Origin: DATKPA01 sp051955985
GTDB taxonomy: Bacteria > Planctomycetota > Phycisphaerae > WQYP01
Assembly: GCA_051955985.1 (NCBI GenBank)
Contig: JBQCGD010000052.1
Span: 5,988-69,987, forward strand
DNA: 64,000 bases
Reading direction: 5' to 3'
The notes beneath the pieces were generated by a model. That model did not search any database and was not told the origin of the DNA. It saw only the letters and a list, made by a program, of their open reading frames with translations. Below, piece after piece: positions 50,762 to 60,000 of the stretch (positions within the stretch are counted from its first letter, which is position 1; each line of letters opens with the position of its first letter). Made by a program: the position numbers and the translations under genes.

Positions 50762-51904
50762 TTAGGAGATTTGCAGATTGAGGGGTTTGGCGGTGGGGCG
50801 GGTGGCGTTGCGGATGGCAATTTGTTTGTCGAGCATGTCGGCCAGGTTCGTTAGGGGTTTGGCGGAGGGGGAATTTTCGTTGAAGTTGTCGAAAGGTTTC
50901 CCCTGGTCGGAGTTGATGCGGAGGGTGGTGTCGATGGGGACTTCGCCGAGGAAAGGGAGGCCCATTTGCTGGGCCATGACCTGTGCGCCGCCGCGGCCGA
51001 AGATGTCGTACTCGGCGCCGTGGTCGCAGATGAAGTAGGACATGTTTTCGACGACGCCGAGGATTTCGACGCCGAGTTGCTGGAACATCCGGACAGCGCG
51101 GCGTGCGTCGGCGAGGGCGACTTCCTGGGGGGTGGCGACGATGACAGCGCCGGTGAGGGCGACGGTCTGGGCGAGGGTGAGGGCGATGTCGCCGGTGCCG
51201 GGGGGAAGGTCGATGATAAGGTAATCGAGGCCGGTGTCGGCTTCCCAATCGACTTGTTCGAGGAATTGTTTGATGGCGCCGTGGGCCATGGGGCCGCGCC
51301 AGATGAGGGCTTTTTCCTTGTCGACCATGAAGCCGATGGACATGACTTTGAGGGAGATGTTGTTGTGGGTGATGGTGAAGGGGATGATGCGGTCGGCGCG
51401 GACTTCGGGGGGTCTTGGGCCGATGCCGGTGAGGGTGGGGACGGAGGGGCCGTAGATGTCGCCGTCGAGGAGTGCGACTTTTTTGCCCTGCAGGGCGAGG
51501 GAGACGGCGAGGTTGACGGAGACGGTGGATTTGCCGACGCCGCCCTTGCCGGCGCCGACGGCGACAATGTTTTTGACGTTGCCGAGGATGCGCTTTTGGG
51601 GTTGCTGGGGAGCGCCGTGGGAATGGCCGGGCGCGCCTCCGGCGGGGCGCTGGGCGGGGGCGGTGCCGAGGGGGGCGGCGAAGTTGACGAAGACTTCTTC
51701 GACGTCGGGGATCGTCGAGACGGCGGCGGTGATGAGCTGGCGGAGACGCTCCTTGTTGGGATTGGGGGAGGCGATTTCGATGGCGATGTTGCCTTCGACG
51801 ATCTTGATGGATTTGACCTGGCGGAGGGTGACGAGGTCCTTGAAGAGGTCGGGGTCTTGCACGGATTTGAGGGCTTCGAGGATTTGGGATTCGGTGACGG
51901 GCAT
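50762..51904 (-). CDS. Mrp/ApbC-family iron-sulfur cluster carrier ATPase
   Basis: 380 residues: an N-terminal DUF59/MIP18 domain (VTESQILEALKSVQDPDLFKDLVTL) of about 80 residues, a Pro/Gly-rich linker, and a MinD-like ATPase with deviant Walker A GKGGVGKST, ALLDGDIYGPSVPTL and LIIDLPPGTGDIALTLAQ. In many Mrp proteins a CxxC near VENMSYFIC binds the transferred cluster; here it reads CDHG, so only one Cys is present, as in some other bacterial subfamilies. It probably delivers Fe-S clusters to apoproteins. It follows ccsA by 63 bases. Confidence 0.93.
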   Translation of the reverse strand: MPVTESQILEALKSVQDPDLFKDLVTLRQVKSIKIVEGNIAIEIASPNPNKERLRQLITAAVSTIPDVEEVFVNFAAPLGTAPAQRPAGGAPGHSHGAPQQPQKRILGNVKNIVAVGAGKGGVGKSTVSVNLAVSLALQGKKVALLDGDIYGPSVPTLTGIGPRPPEVRADRIIPFTITHNNISLKVMSIGFMVDKEKALIWRGPMAHGAIKQFLEQVDWEADTGLDYLIIDLPPGTGDIALTLAQTVALTGAVIVATPQEVALADARRAVRMFQQLGVEILGVVENMSYFICDHGAEYDIFGRGGAQVMAQQMGLPFLGEVPIDTTLRINSDQGKPFDNFNENSPSAKPLTNLADMLDKQIAIRNATRPTAKPLNLQIS

Positions 51905-51930
51905 GTGTGTTATCCGACGAATAAATTAGC

Positions 51931-51957
51931 CACGAAAGACACGAAAGACACGAAAAG
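51931..51957. repeat. Short tandem CACGAAAGA repeat
   Basis: Three units with a period of 9 bases in the 63-base gap between ccsA and mrp. The same CACGAA core occurs near 5811-5832 (on the other strand). Confidence 0.6.
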
Positions 51958-51967
51958 GTTTTTGAGA

Positions 51968-53905
51968 TTATGCGTAGCTGTGGAGGCCGGCGAGCCAGAA
52001 GTTGACGCCGATCCAGTTGAACATCATGACGGCGAAGCCGGCGACGGAGAGCCAGGCGGTGGCGTCGCCTTTCGCGCGGGTGACAAATCGTGAGTGGACG
52101 ATGATCAGGTAGACGATCCAGGTGACGAGGGCGAAGGTTTCCTTGGGGTCCCAGCCCCAGGGGCGGCCCCAGGATTGGTCGGCCCAGATGGCGCCGCAGA
52201 TGATGCCGATGCCGAGGAACCAGAAGGCGAGTTGGAGGACGACCATGTTGGCCTGGTCGAGCGATTCGAGGAGGGTGGTGCGTTTGGAGGCGGCCTGCTG
52301 GAGGGCAGCGGTGTCGGCGACGGGGAGCGTTGCCCGCGCCGTCGCCCCCCCCGCAGACGGCGGGCTTTGTTGGGGGAGCGTGGGAGTCTCTCCGTCGTCG
52401 GGCAGTTGGTAGCCGGGTTCGAGGGGGTTGACCCAGAACCAGAGGCGTGCGCCGAGATAGACGAGGGCGAGGGCGAAGGAGGCGCCGATGAGGGCGTAGG
52501 AGGAGATGACGATGTTGACGTGGATGTAGAGCCAGTAGGTGGTGGTGAGGATGCCGGGGGTTTTGGCGATGGTTCCGCCGATGTCGCGGCCGGACCAGTA
52601 GGGGGCGGTCATGCAGCCGGTCATGGCGAGGAAGCCGACGAAGGAGAAGGCCATGCCGAAGAGGCCGGTGCGTTTTTTCATTTCGAGGATCCATCCGACG
52701 ATGCAGCCGAGGAGTGCGGAGCCGAGGACGGATTCGAACTGGTTCTGGGTGGGCCAGCGCTGGGCGAGCCAGTAGCGGATGGCCATGGAGGTGAAGTGGA
52801 CGGCGACGGCGACGGTGAAGACGACGAGGGCGGGGCGTTCGACCTTTTTGGCGGCGCCGACGGCGACCATGAGGAAGAGCGTCATGGCGATGAAGTAGAG
52901 GAAGACGTTGGCGACGGTGCCGAAGTAGGTGCGGTTGTACCAGAGTTCGGTGACGCGCTTGGCGTGGGAGGGGTAGCCTGCGGGGTCGATGGTGGGGAGG
53001 ATGTCGCAGAGGGAGTTGGCGCCGGTCATGGCGAGCTTGGGGTCGGCATCACGCCAGCCGGCGATGAGCTGTTCGAAGGCGAGGTTGATGCGCCAGGCCT
53101 GGTCGGCGGAGTAGCCGGGGACGGGGGTGAGGTCTTCGAGCTTGAAGTTGGCGAGGTGGTCCTTGGGGGGATTGGGGAGGTTGGCGAGGAGGTGGACGGG
53201 GTGGACCCAGGGAGAGGTGCGGTGGGCCGCGTCGGGGGGGCAGATGCGAAGGGATTCGGCGAGGCGGTCGAAGGTGTCGAGGGCGGAGAAGATTTTGCCA
53301 ACGGAGGGGGAGAGGCGGGTGTCGAGGGAGAGGCGTTGGAGGAGGTCGATGACGCGGCGGTCATCGAGGAAGGCTGGGCTGACGAGGCCGGAGTGGAGGA
53401 TGCGGTCGCCTTCGATTTTGTCGGAGGCGAGGGGGACGAGCTGCTCACGGATGGGGATGGCCTGGATATAGATGATGTTGCGGACGGACCAGACCTCGGG
53501 GCGGAAGGCAATGTCGAGCGCGGTGTAGAGGGGGTCCTGGCCTTCGAGGGAGCCGTGGTGGGCGATGGTGAAGAGGGAGGTGCGGGCCCAGGAGTCGAGG
53601 ATTTTGACCTGGTCCATGTGATCGACGGCGAGGAGACGGAGGCGGGAGAGGTCGATGGCGGATTCGAAGGTGGGGCGGGCGAAGGGGGTGGGCGTGGCGT
53701 CAGCGGGGTTTGGGTTGCTGGCGAGCGGGGGGGTGAAGCCGGCGTGAGGATCGGGGGGCGCGGTGGGGGATTTGGCGGCGCCGCCCTGGTCCATGTTGAT
53801 GACGGCGAGGGAGGTGCTGACCAGGAACAGGAGCATCGCGACGGCAAGCGGGGCGATGCGACTGAAGAGGTTGCTGGAACGACGTGCGAGAAGGGGGGTG
53901 ATCAT
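51968..53905 (-). CDS. ccsA: Cytochrome c biogenesis protein CcsA/ResC
   Basis: 645 residues. The first 290 are mostly extracytoplasmic after an N-terminal helix (LAVAMLLFLVSTSLAVINM). The C-terminal half has about eight helices and the heme-handling tryptophan-rich signature WGRPWGWDPKETFALVTW, with conserved histidines (such as IYIHVNIVISSYALIG). Together with ResB it exports heme and attaches it to c-type cytochromes (System II). A GC-rich in-frame stretch, 52331-52366, encoding PPSAGGATARATLP, looks like an insertion in the loop. It follows resB by 7 bases. Confidence 0.9.
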   Translation of the reverse strand: MITPLLARRSSNLFSRIAPLAVAMLLFLVSTSLAVINMDQGGAAKSPTAPPDPHAGFTPPLASNPNPADATPTPFARPTFESAIDLSRLRLLAVDHMDQVKILDSWARTSLFTIAHHGSLEGQDPLYTALDIAFRPEVWSVRNIIYIQAIPIREQLVPLASDKIEGDRILHSGLVSPAFLDDRRVIDLLQRLSLDTRLSPSVGKIFSALDTFDRLAESLRICPPDAAHRTSPWVHPVHLLANLPNPPKDHLANFKLEDLTPVPGYSADQAWRINLAFEQLIAGWRDADPKLAMTGANSLCDILPTIDPAGYPSHAKRVTELWYNRTYFGTVANVFLYFIAMTLFLMVAVGAAKKVERPALVVFTVAVAVHFTSMAIRYWLAQRWPTQNQFESVLGSALLGCIVGWILEMKKRTGLFGMAFSFVGFLAMTGCMTAPYWSGRDIGGTIAKTPGILTTTYWLYIHVNIVISSYALIGASFALALVYLGARLWFWVNPLEPGYQLPDDGETPTLPQQSPPSAGGATARATLPVADTAALQQAASKRTTLLESLDQANMVVLQLAFWFLGIGIICGAIWADQSWGRPWGWDPKETFALVTWIVYLIIVHSRFVTRAKGDATAWLSVAGFAVMMFNWIGVNFWLAGLHSYA

Positions 53906-53912
53906 GTGGATC

Positions 53913-56048
53913 TCACTTATTGGAGGCGGCCCAAGCGGCGAGTTGGTGTTTCTTTTTGTTGAGGAGGATAGGTTTGACGTAGAAGGCGTAGCCGATGCCG
54001 AGGATCATGAGGAGGGCACCGACGGCCATGGTCCAGACGCCGGGGCGGTTGCCGACGCCGATGACGGAGAAGCGGGCGTCGGGGGAGGCGTTCTGGTCGC
54101 CGTCCCAGGCGGCCTGGAAGTAGTAGAGGCCCTGGTCTTCGGCGGGGTCGTTGAGTTCGGGTTGGAGCGTTTTTTCGGGGCCGTCGCTGGGAGAGACTTT
54201 GAGGGTGGAGATGTAGTTGAGGTAGGTGCGGGAGGCGCCGGGGTATTTAATGGCTTTGAAGTCGGCGAGTTGGAGGGTGCTGGGGAGGGCGCGGCAGGTG
54301 GTGGAGAGGATGAAGCCGACAGGGCCGATGCCGGGGATGTTGACGACGGTGGGCTCGCGGCCTTCATCGAGTTTGAGGGATTGGTTGGGATTGGCGGGGG
54401 TGTGGCCGACCTGGGCGAACTGGACGAAGGGGACGTAGACGGGTTCGGATTTCCAGCCGTCGGGAGTTTGGAGGTGGAGTTCGATCATGGAATCGAGCAT
54501 GGCGTCCATGGCGGTGGTGCCGCGCTGGCGTTGCTCGGGGGGGATGATGCGCGGGCCGAAGGTTTCGACAACGTTGTCGGCTTCCTGGGTGATTTTGAGT
54601 TGGAGCTGGGGGAGGCCGGCGGGGGTGGAGACGGTGTTGTTGGCGAAGGGGGTGGCGGTGGATTTGCCATCGGTGTTGCGGGCGTAGAGGGTGAATTTTC
54701 CGGCGTTGTCTTCGGTGATCCAGAACTGGGGTTTGGAGGCGTCGTGAAAGACGATTTGGATATCGGGGTCGACGCCGTCCTGGAAGCGTTTGGGTTTGCC
54801 GTCGACGTTCATGAAGTCGGGGGAGCGTTCGGGGTAGCGGAAGACGCACATGCGGTTGTATTCGAAGGGCTTGGCCGGCGAGGGGTCCTGGCGGACGACG
54901 TGGACGGTGAGGACGGTGGACTGGGTGTTTTCGTAGCCTTTGGAGAGCATGGGCATCTGGGAGATGCCCTGGGGGGTGAGGGTGTAGGGGGAGCCTTCAA
55001 TATGGATGGGGTCGGGGGAGGTGATGGCGTAGGTGTGTTCGATGTGGAGCTTGGGGATGCGGACGGTGATGCCGACAGGGCCGTCGAAGGAGGCGGCGAG
55101 GTCGCGGAGGCGTTCGGGCGCAGGGTTGTGCAGGTATTCGATGGCGAACTGCTGGAATTCCCAGAGGCGGTTGGCGGGGGAGGAGGCGACGAGCCAGCCT
55201 TCATTAAAGACCTGGCGAGCGTCGGAGAGCTGGACGGCGAGGGCGTGGCCGAGCGAGCCTTTTTCGCCGGGCTGGGCGGGGCGGAAGTTGATGGGGGCGA
55301 GGTCGGCGGCGGGGTAGTAGCCGGTGATCTGGAGAGAGGCGTGGGCCAAGGCGGGGCTGGTTGTGGCGAGGTCCTGCGCGGGGAGGGTGAGGTTGAGGGG
55401 GTTGTTCTTTTCGGCGATGTGTTCGTAGAAGATGGGGAGGGTGGGGAGAGGGATCATGGAGCGGGAGGCGGGATCGACGGAGCCGTCGGGGCGGATTTTC
55501 CAGGCGTAGAGGGAGCGTTCGGTGGCGTCGTAGTACCAGGAGACTTTGTGGTTCAGGTAGATGCGGACGGAGCCTTCGACTTTGTGGGAGAAGTACCAGA
55601 CGGCGCCGCCGATGAGGGTGAGGATGCCGATGTGGACGGTCCAGACGCCGAGCTTGAAGAGGGTGAGGGGGATACGGCGGAGGGTGACGACGATGAGGGA
55701 GAGGGCAAGGCCGGCGAGGATGATGCGCATGGGCCAGGCGTCGAAGAACTGGAGGTCGGTCATTTCGAGCTTGGCGCGCATGGAGGGGAGGCCGGAGCCG
55801 ATGCCGATGTAGAGGCCGAGGAGGAGGAGCCAGCCGATGCCGATCCAGACGGAGGAGAAGAACCGGACGGGGGGGCCGATGAGGGGCCGGCGAGCGAGGC
55901 GGTCGAGGAAGCGGCCGGCGATGGCGGGGAGTTTGCCAAGGGTTTTGACGAAACGTTCGGACGGCCATTCTGGCGGGCGTGGGGGTTTTGGGGCGGGCGC
56001 GGGGCCGGTGGGGGTGGTGGAGGGGTGGGACGGGGAACTGGTGGTCAT
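53913..56048 (-). CDS. resB: ResB-like cytochrome c biogenesis protein
   Basis: 711 residues from the ATG at 56046-56048 (MTTSSPSHPS); the frame stays open to 56264 but without a ribosome site. A proline-rich cytoplasmic start is followed by helices SSVWIGIGWLLLLGLYIGIG, MRIILAGLALSLIVVTLR and VHIGILTLIGGAVWYFS, then a large extracytoplasmic domain, and a final helix (VWTMAVGALLMILGIGYAFYV). This layout matches ResB/Ccs1, which binds heme and works with CcsA. The extracytoplasmic domain is much larger than in Bacillus ResB. A CRP-like palindrome lies upstream. Confidence 0.85.
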   Translation of the reverse strand: MTTSSPSHPSTTPTGPAPAPKPPRPPEWPSERFVKTLGKLPAIAGRFLDRLARRPLIGPPVRFFSSVWIGIGWLLLLGLYIGIGSGLPSMRAKLEMTDLQFFDAWPMRIILAGLALSLIVVTLRRIPLTLFKLGVWTVHIGILTLIGGAVWYFSHKVEGSVRIYLNHKVSWYYDATERSLYAWKIRPDGSVDPASRSMIPLPTLPIFYEHIAEKNNPLNLTLPAQDLATTSPALAHASLQITGYYPAADLAPINFRPAQPGEKGSLGHALAVQLSDARQVFNEGWLVASSPANRLWEFQQFAIEYLHNPAPERLRDLAASFDGPVGITVRIPKLHIEHTYAITSPDPIHIEGSPYTLTPQGISQMPMLSKGYENTQSTVLTVHVVRQDPSPAKPFEYNRMCVFRYPERSPDFMNVDGKPKRFQDGVDPDIQIVFHDASKPQFWITEDNAGKFTLYARNTDGKSTATPFANNTVSTPAGLPQLQLKITQEADNVVETFGPRIIPPEQRQRGTTAMDAMLDSMIELHLQTPDGWKSEPVYVPFVQFAQVGHTPANPNQSLKLDEGREPTVVNIPGIGPVGFILSTTCRALPSTLQLADFKAIKYPGASRTYLNYISTLKVSPSDGPEKTLQPELNDPAEDQGLYYFQAAWDGDQNASPDARFSVIGVGNRPGVWTMAVGALLMILGIGYAFYVKPILLNKKKHQLAAWAASNK

Positions 56049-56126
56049 GAGGCAAACCCACGCGAGGGGGAGGGGCAGCGCTTTTGGACGGCGGCGCTGC
56101 CGGAATAGGGAAGGGGTCATTGTACA

Positions 56127-56142
56127 TGTGACGTTTGTCACG
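56127..56142. promoter_or_regulatory. CRP/FNR-like palindromic site
   Basis: TGTGA-N6-TCACG matches the CRP consensus TGTGA-N6-TCACA at all but one position. It lies 79 bases upstream of the resB start and could link cytochrome c maturation to a Crp/Fnr-family regulator. No regulator gene is in the window. Confidence 0.35.
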
Positions 56143-56201
56143 ATCCAATGTTCAGGGTTGATAAAAGGTGGCGCGGGGAGGATGTACGCTGCGGCGAGAT
56201 A

Positions 56202-56230
56202 TTGACTTGCGCTCAGGTAGAAACTAGGCT
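56202..56230 (+). promoter_or_regulatory. Candidate sigma-70-type promoter for the HNH gene
   Basis: TTGACT and TAGGCT are separated by 17 bases, 58 bases upstream of the HNH gene start. Confidence 0.45.
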
Positions 56231-56287
56231 TAAAGAGACCAAAGCTCGCTGGAGTCGGTCTCATGATCCTTAACTGGAGCAGAGTCG

Positions 56288-56923
56288 GTGGAAGCAGCTA
56301 TCCCCGTTTCCGGGTTGTCGTGTAACGTCCTGGTGCTGAACCGTCTGTACATGGCGGTTCGCGTGGTGTCCGCTCGCCGCGCTTTTTCGCTACTCCTTCG
56401 AAATCTGGCTGAGGTGGTGTCCGTCGAGGAGGCGGGTTACATCTCGTACGACATGGAGTCGTGGCTGGAACTGTCGCAGTTGAAGGCGCAGTTTGAGCGG
56501 GAGAACCATGATTTTGTGAGGACGGTGCGGTTTGAGATCGCAGTGCCGCGAATTGTGCGGTTGCTGAGCTACGACCGGCTGCCGCGGCAGGACGTGAAGC
56601 TGAACCGGCGGAACATTTATGCGCGGGATCATTCGTTGTGCCAGTATTGCGGGAAGAAGTTTCCGACGCAGGAACTGTCGCTGGATCATGTGATTCCGCG
56701 GTCGCTGGGGGGGAAGACGACGTGGGACAACCTGGTGTGTGCGTGCGTGTACTGCAATGCGAAGAAGGGGGGGCGAACGCCGTCGCAGGCGCATATGCAT
56801 TTGATGAAGGTGCCGGTGAAGCCGAAGCGGAATCCGGTGATTAATTTGCGGTTGGGGTCGGATAAGTATGCGTCGTGGAAGCATTTTCTGGATCATGCGT
56901 ATTGGTCGGTGGAGTTGAAGTAA
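56288..56923 (+). CDS. HNH endonuclease-domain protein
   Basis: 211 residues from a GTG at 56288. The HNH core is intact: CQYCGKKFPTQELSLDHVIPRSLGGKTTWDNLVCACVYCNAKKGG, with two CxxC zinc pairs and the DHV catalytic His. The N-terminal half (VLNRLYMAVRVVSARRAFSLLLRNLAEVV) has the standard sequence seen ahead of the HNH core in a widespread, often single-copy bacterial family that is not linked to restriction or mobile DNA. Its role is unknown. Terminator 56956-56992 follows. Confidence 0.88.
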   Translation: MEAAIPVSGLSCNVLVLNRLYMAVRVVSARRAFSLLLRNLAEVVSVEEAGYISYDMESWLELSQLKAQFERENHDFVRTVRFEIAVPRIVRLLSYDRLPRQDVKLNRRNIYARDHSLCQYCGKKFPTQELSLDHVIPRSLGGKTTWDNLVCACVYCNAKKGGRTPSQAHMHLMKVPVKPKRNPVINLRLGSDKYASWKHFLDHAYWSVELK

Positions 56924-56955
56924 GGCTTCCGCGCGGATCGTTGAAGTGAAGCGGA

Positions 56956-56992
56956 GAGCTCCGGATTTCCATCCGGAGCTCCTATTGTTTTT
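56956..56992 (+). terminator. Rho-independent terminator after the HNH gene
   Basis: GAGCTCCGGAT (56956-56966) and ATCCGGAGCTC (56971-56981) form a perfect 11-bp stem with a TTCC loop, followed by CTATTGTTTTT. It ends the HNH gene and may also serve the convergent anti-sigma gene. Confidence 0.85.
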
Positions 56993-57006
56993 GCGGCTTG
57001 AGTTTT

Positions 57007-60000
57007 TCAAGCAGCGGCTTTGCGTCTCTTCGACATCTTCCACACAACCCAACCGAGGAGAAGCCAGGGGCCGAGGAAGAGGAGGCCGGTGAGGATGAGG
57101 TAGAGGGACCAGAGGAGTGCGGCGGCGGCGCTGGCGAGGGCGGCGCGGGTGGTGGCGAGGATGCCCTGGTTGCTGGCGACGAGGGCTTCGCGGCTGGTGA
57201 GGGTGAGGTCGATGCGCTCCCTGGCGAAGCGGGTGTCGGGGACCTGGGGGTCTTCGATGACCTGGTTTACTTTTTCGGTACCGCCGATGTCGTGGATTTG
57301 GTTGAGGACGGTCATGGTGGTGGCGACCGGGATGTCGGCGATGAGGTGGGCGGTGATGCGGCCGGAGGATTCTTTGCTGATGTTGTATTGAATGTGGGAG
57401 ATGCCATCTTTCTGGAGCTGGGTGCGGAGGGTGTCGATGGCATGTTCGACGTTGTCGGTTTCGATGCCGAGGGTGGTGGTGCGGCGCGGGGGGAGGGCGT
57501 CGGCGGATTGGAGCTGGTCGATCTGGAAGTGGACTTTGGAATCGAGGGTGTTGGCGGTGTCGTTGGAGCGGGAGATGTTGCGGGAGAGGGTGTCGATGCC
57601 GGCGTCGGCGAAGGCTTTGTCAACGGCGGGGAGGGAGTCTCGCTTCACATCGAAGGCGAGAGTGGCATTGATGGTGCGGGGGTCGGATTGGTTAAGTTGG
57701 GAGGTGAGGATGCGGGCGTTGCCGTTGGCTTCGAGGGATTGGAGGGCGGCGATGAGTTTGTTGTAGGACTCGGGGACGGCCTGGGCGACGAGGGTGAGGG
57801 TGCGGGATTCGCGTGGGGGGACGGAGGCGGTGGAGACGATGCGAAGCTGGAGGCCGCGCTTGGCGGAGGTGACGTTGGCGGTGTCGGGGTTTTCGGAGAG
57901 GGAGGAGTTCATGACTTCGCCGAGGTTTCGGATGGACGCGAGGACGGCGTCGGCTTGATTGGCGGTGATGTCGGCGCGGATGTCGGCGGACATCTGTTCG
58001 GGCTGCTGGCCGTTGATTGAAGAGGTGACGATGCGGCCGACCGGCTTTTGCGGCGCGTCTTTGGCGTCGGGGGTGCGGCGGACGTCGTCGATGACTTGCG
58101 TGTAGGCTGCTTCGACGTTGGGGACGGCGATGGTGAGGACGGCGGTTTCGCGTGGGGCGATGTTGGCGAGGTTGTAGAGCGCGATGGTGAAGCGTGTTGG
58201 TTTTTGTTCGACTTCGACGCCGGGGGTGGGCGTGCCATTGCCGCCGGTGGTGGTTTGTTTGCGGTCGCGGTTGAACGCGGCGACGGTGCCGAGCTGTTTG
58301 AGCTGGGCGGCGACGAAGTCGGCTTTGTCGGGGGGGACTTCGGCGGTGATGGTGGCGGCGAACTGGCCGGCGTCGTGCTTTTTGAGTTCGCTGTCGATGA
58401 TGCGGCCCTTGGCGTCGTCGATGATTTTCCGAGCGTCCGCGTATTTGGCTTCGACATCCTCGGTTTCGACGTTGAGGGAGACGTTTTCCTGTTCTTGCGC
58501 GGCGGTGGGGGTTTGGATGTCTTTTTCGTAGGCGGTGACGGTGAGGGTGGCCATGGAGACGAGGTTGTTGTAGTAGCGGATTTCGCCTTCGATTTTTTCG
58601 ATGCGGACGCGGTATTCGCCGAGCTGTTTTTCGGCGGCGACGAGGTCCTTCACTGCGCCGTTGCCGGTCTTGATGATGTCGATGAGGCGGGATTCCATGG
58701 CACGGAGGGCGCGGAGCTCGGAATCGAGGTCGGTGTATTCCTTCGTGATGTCGGTGTCGCCGATCTGCTGCGATTTGAGATCGCCGAGGGCGCGGAGCTT
58801 CAGGAGAAGCCGGTCGAGGTGTTCGGGCGGGACGCGGAGGGTGATCGAGCCGCGCACTTTGCCGTTGGCGAGCTTGTCGGAGGAGGTGGAGGAGATGAAG
58901 CCGCCCTCTTCGTGGACGACGGAGGAGACGGTGGCGAAGGCATCATCGAAGGAGCGGACTTCGAATTCGACGGTACCGTTGCGGATGATTTTGCGTTCGG
59001 AGATCTCCGCGGAGCCGACGCTGGGGGTCGTTGGCGAGGGTTGCGTGCCCGCGGGACCAGGCGCATCAACGGGGCCGGCGACGCCTCCAAGGACGACCTG
59101 GTGGCTCACTTGGCCATTCTTGAATTCGCCACCAGCGCCACCGATTTGCGAGCTGCTGCTGGAAGATGCCTCGGCCAGCGTCGGAGCGGCGGCGGGAGAC
59201 GCGGCAGCAACAGGCGTATTTCCGGCGTTGATGCCGGTGCCGGCGGCGAAACCGCCGAAGGCCCTTTGCTTCCCCTCCGCGTCGGCGAGCTGCTGTCCGG
59301 GGGAGAAGTAGTTGAGGGCTACTTCGCCGGCCTTCTGACCAGCAGCGCGGTCGACGCCAAAAGAATGGACGGTGGAATCGCCGGCGAGTCGTTTTCTGGC
59401 CACCTCCGTCGGTTCGGCGCGCGCTTCGAGGCTACGACGAGCGCTCCCGCCGACACTGATGCCAGCGTCGAGTTTGTCGGCGGGCATGCTGCGGGCATCA
59501 CCCAGTCTTTCTTCCTGGGCGCCGCGCTTTGTGAGTTCTCCGCGGTACATGTTCGCGCCGTTGATATTGAGAGTGCCGCCCGTGTCCCTTGCCCCGTTTT
59601 CATCCTTCCCGCTGGCCGCAATTTGCTCCTGCAATTTGCGGATTGACTGCTCTGCGAAGCGCTGGCTTGTGCGCAGCTCGTTGTCAGTGCGGTTGAGTTC
59701 GGCGTTCTTTGCCTCGAGAGTTGCGTTCTTTGGTTCGAGATTCTCGATCTCGTTCTTTTGTTCGAGATTCTCGATCTCCCTGTCTCGATCGTTCTTCGCT
59801 CCCACCCCCAAGCGGTAACCGGCCGTGAGCCTGCCATCTTTCGGCGCAGCGAGGGCAGCAGCGGGCTTCGCATCAGACATCGGTCCGAAGGACAAATGAT
59901 CGAAAAAGGCACTGACCGGGTTCACGATGCCGAGCGAATCGGATTGTGCAACGAGGTGTTCCGAGAGCGGATTGTTGAGAATGTTGTCGCGGGTGACGTA

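Noticed and set aside
50762..51904. Loss of function of Mrp because one Cys of CxxC is missing
   Set aside because: Several bacterial Mrp subfamilies also lack this pair, so the change is not strong evidence of altered function.
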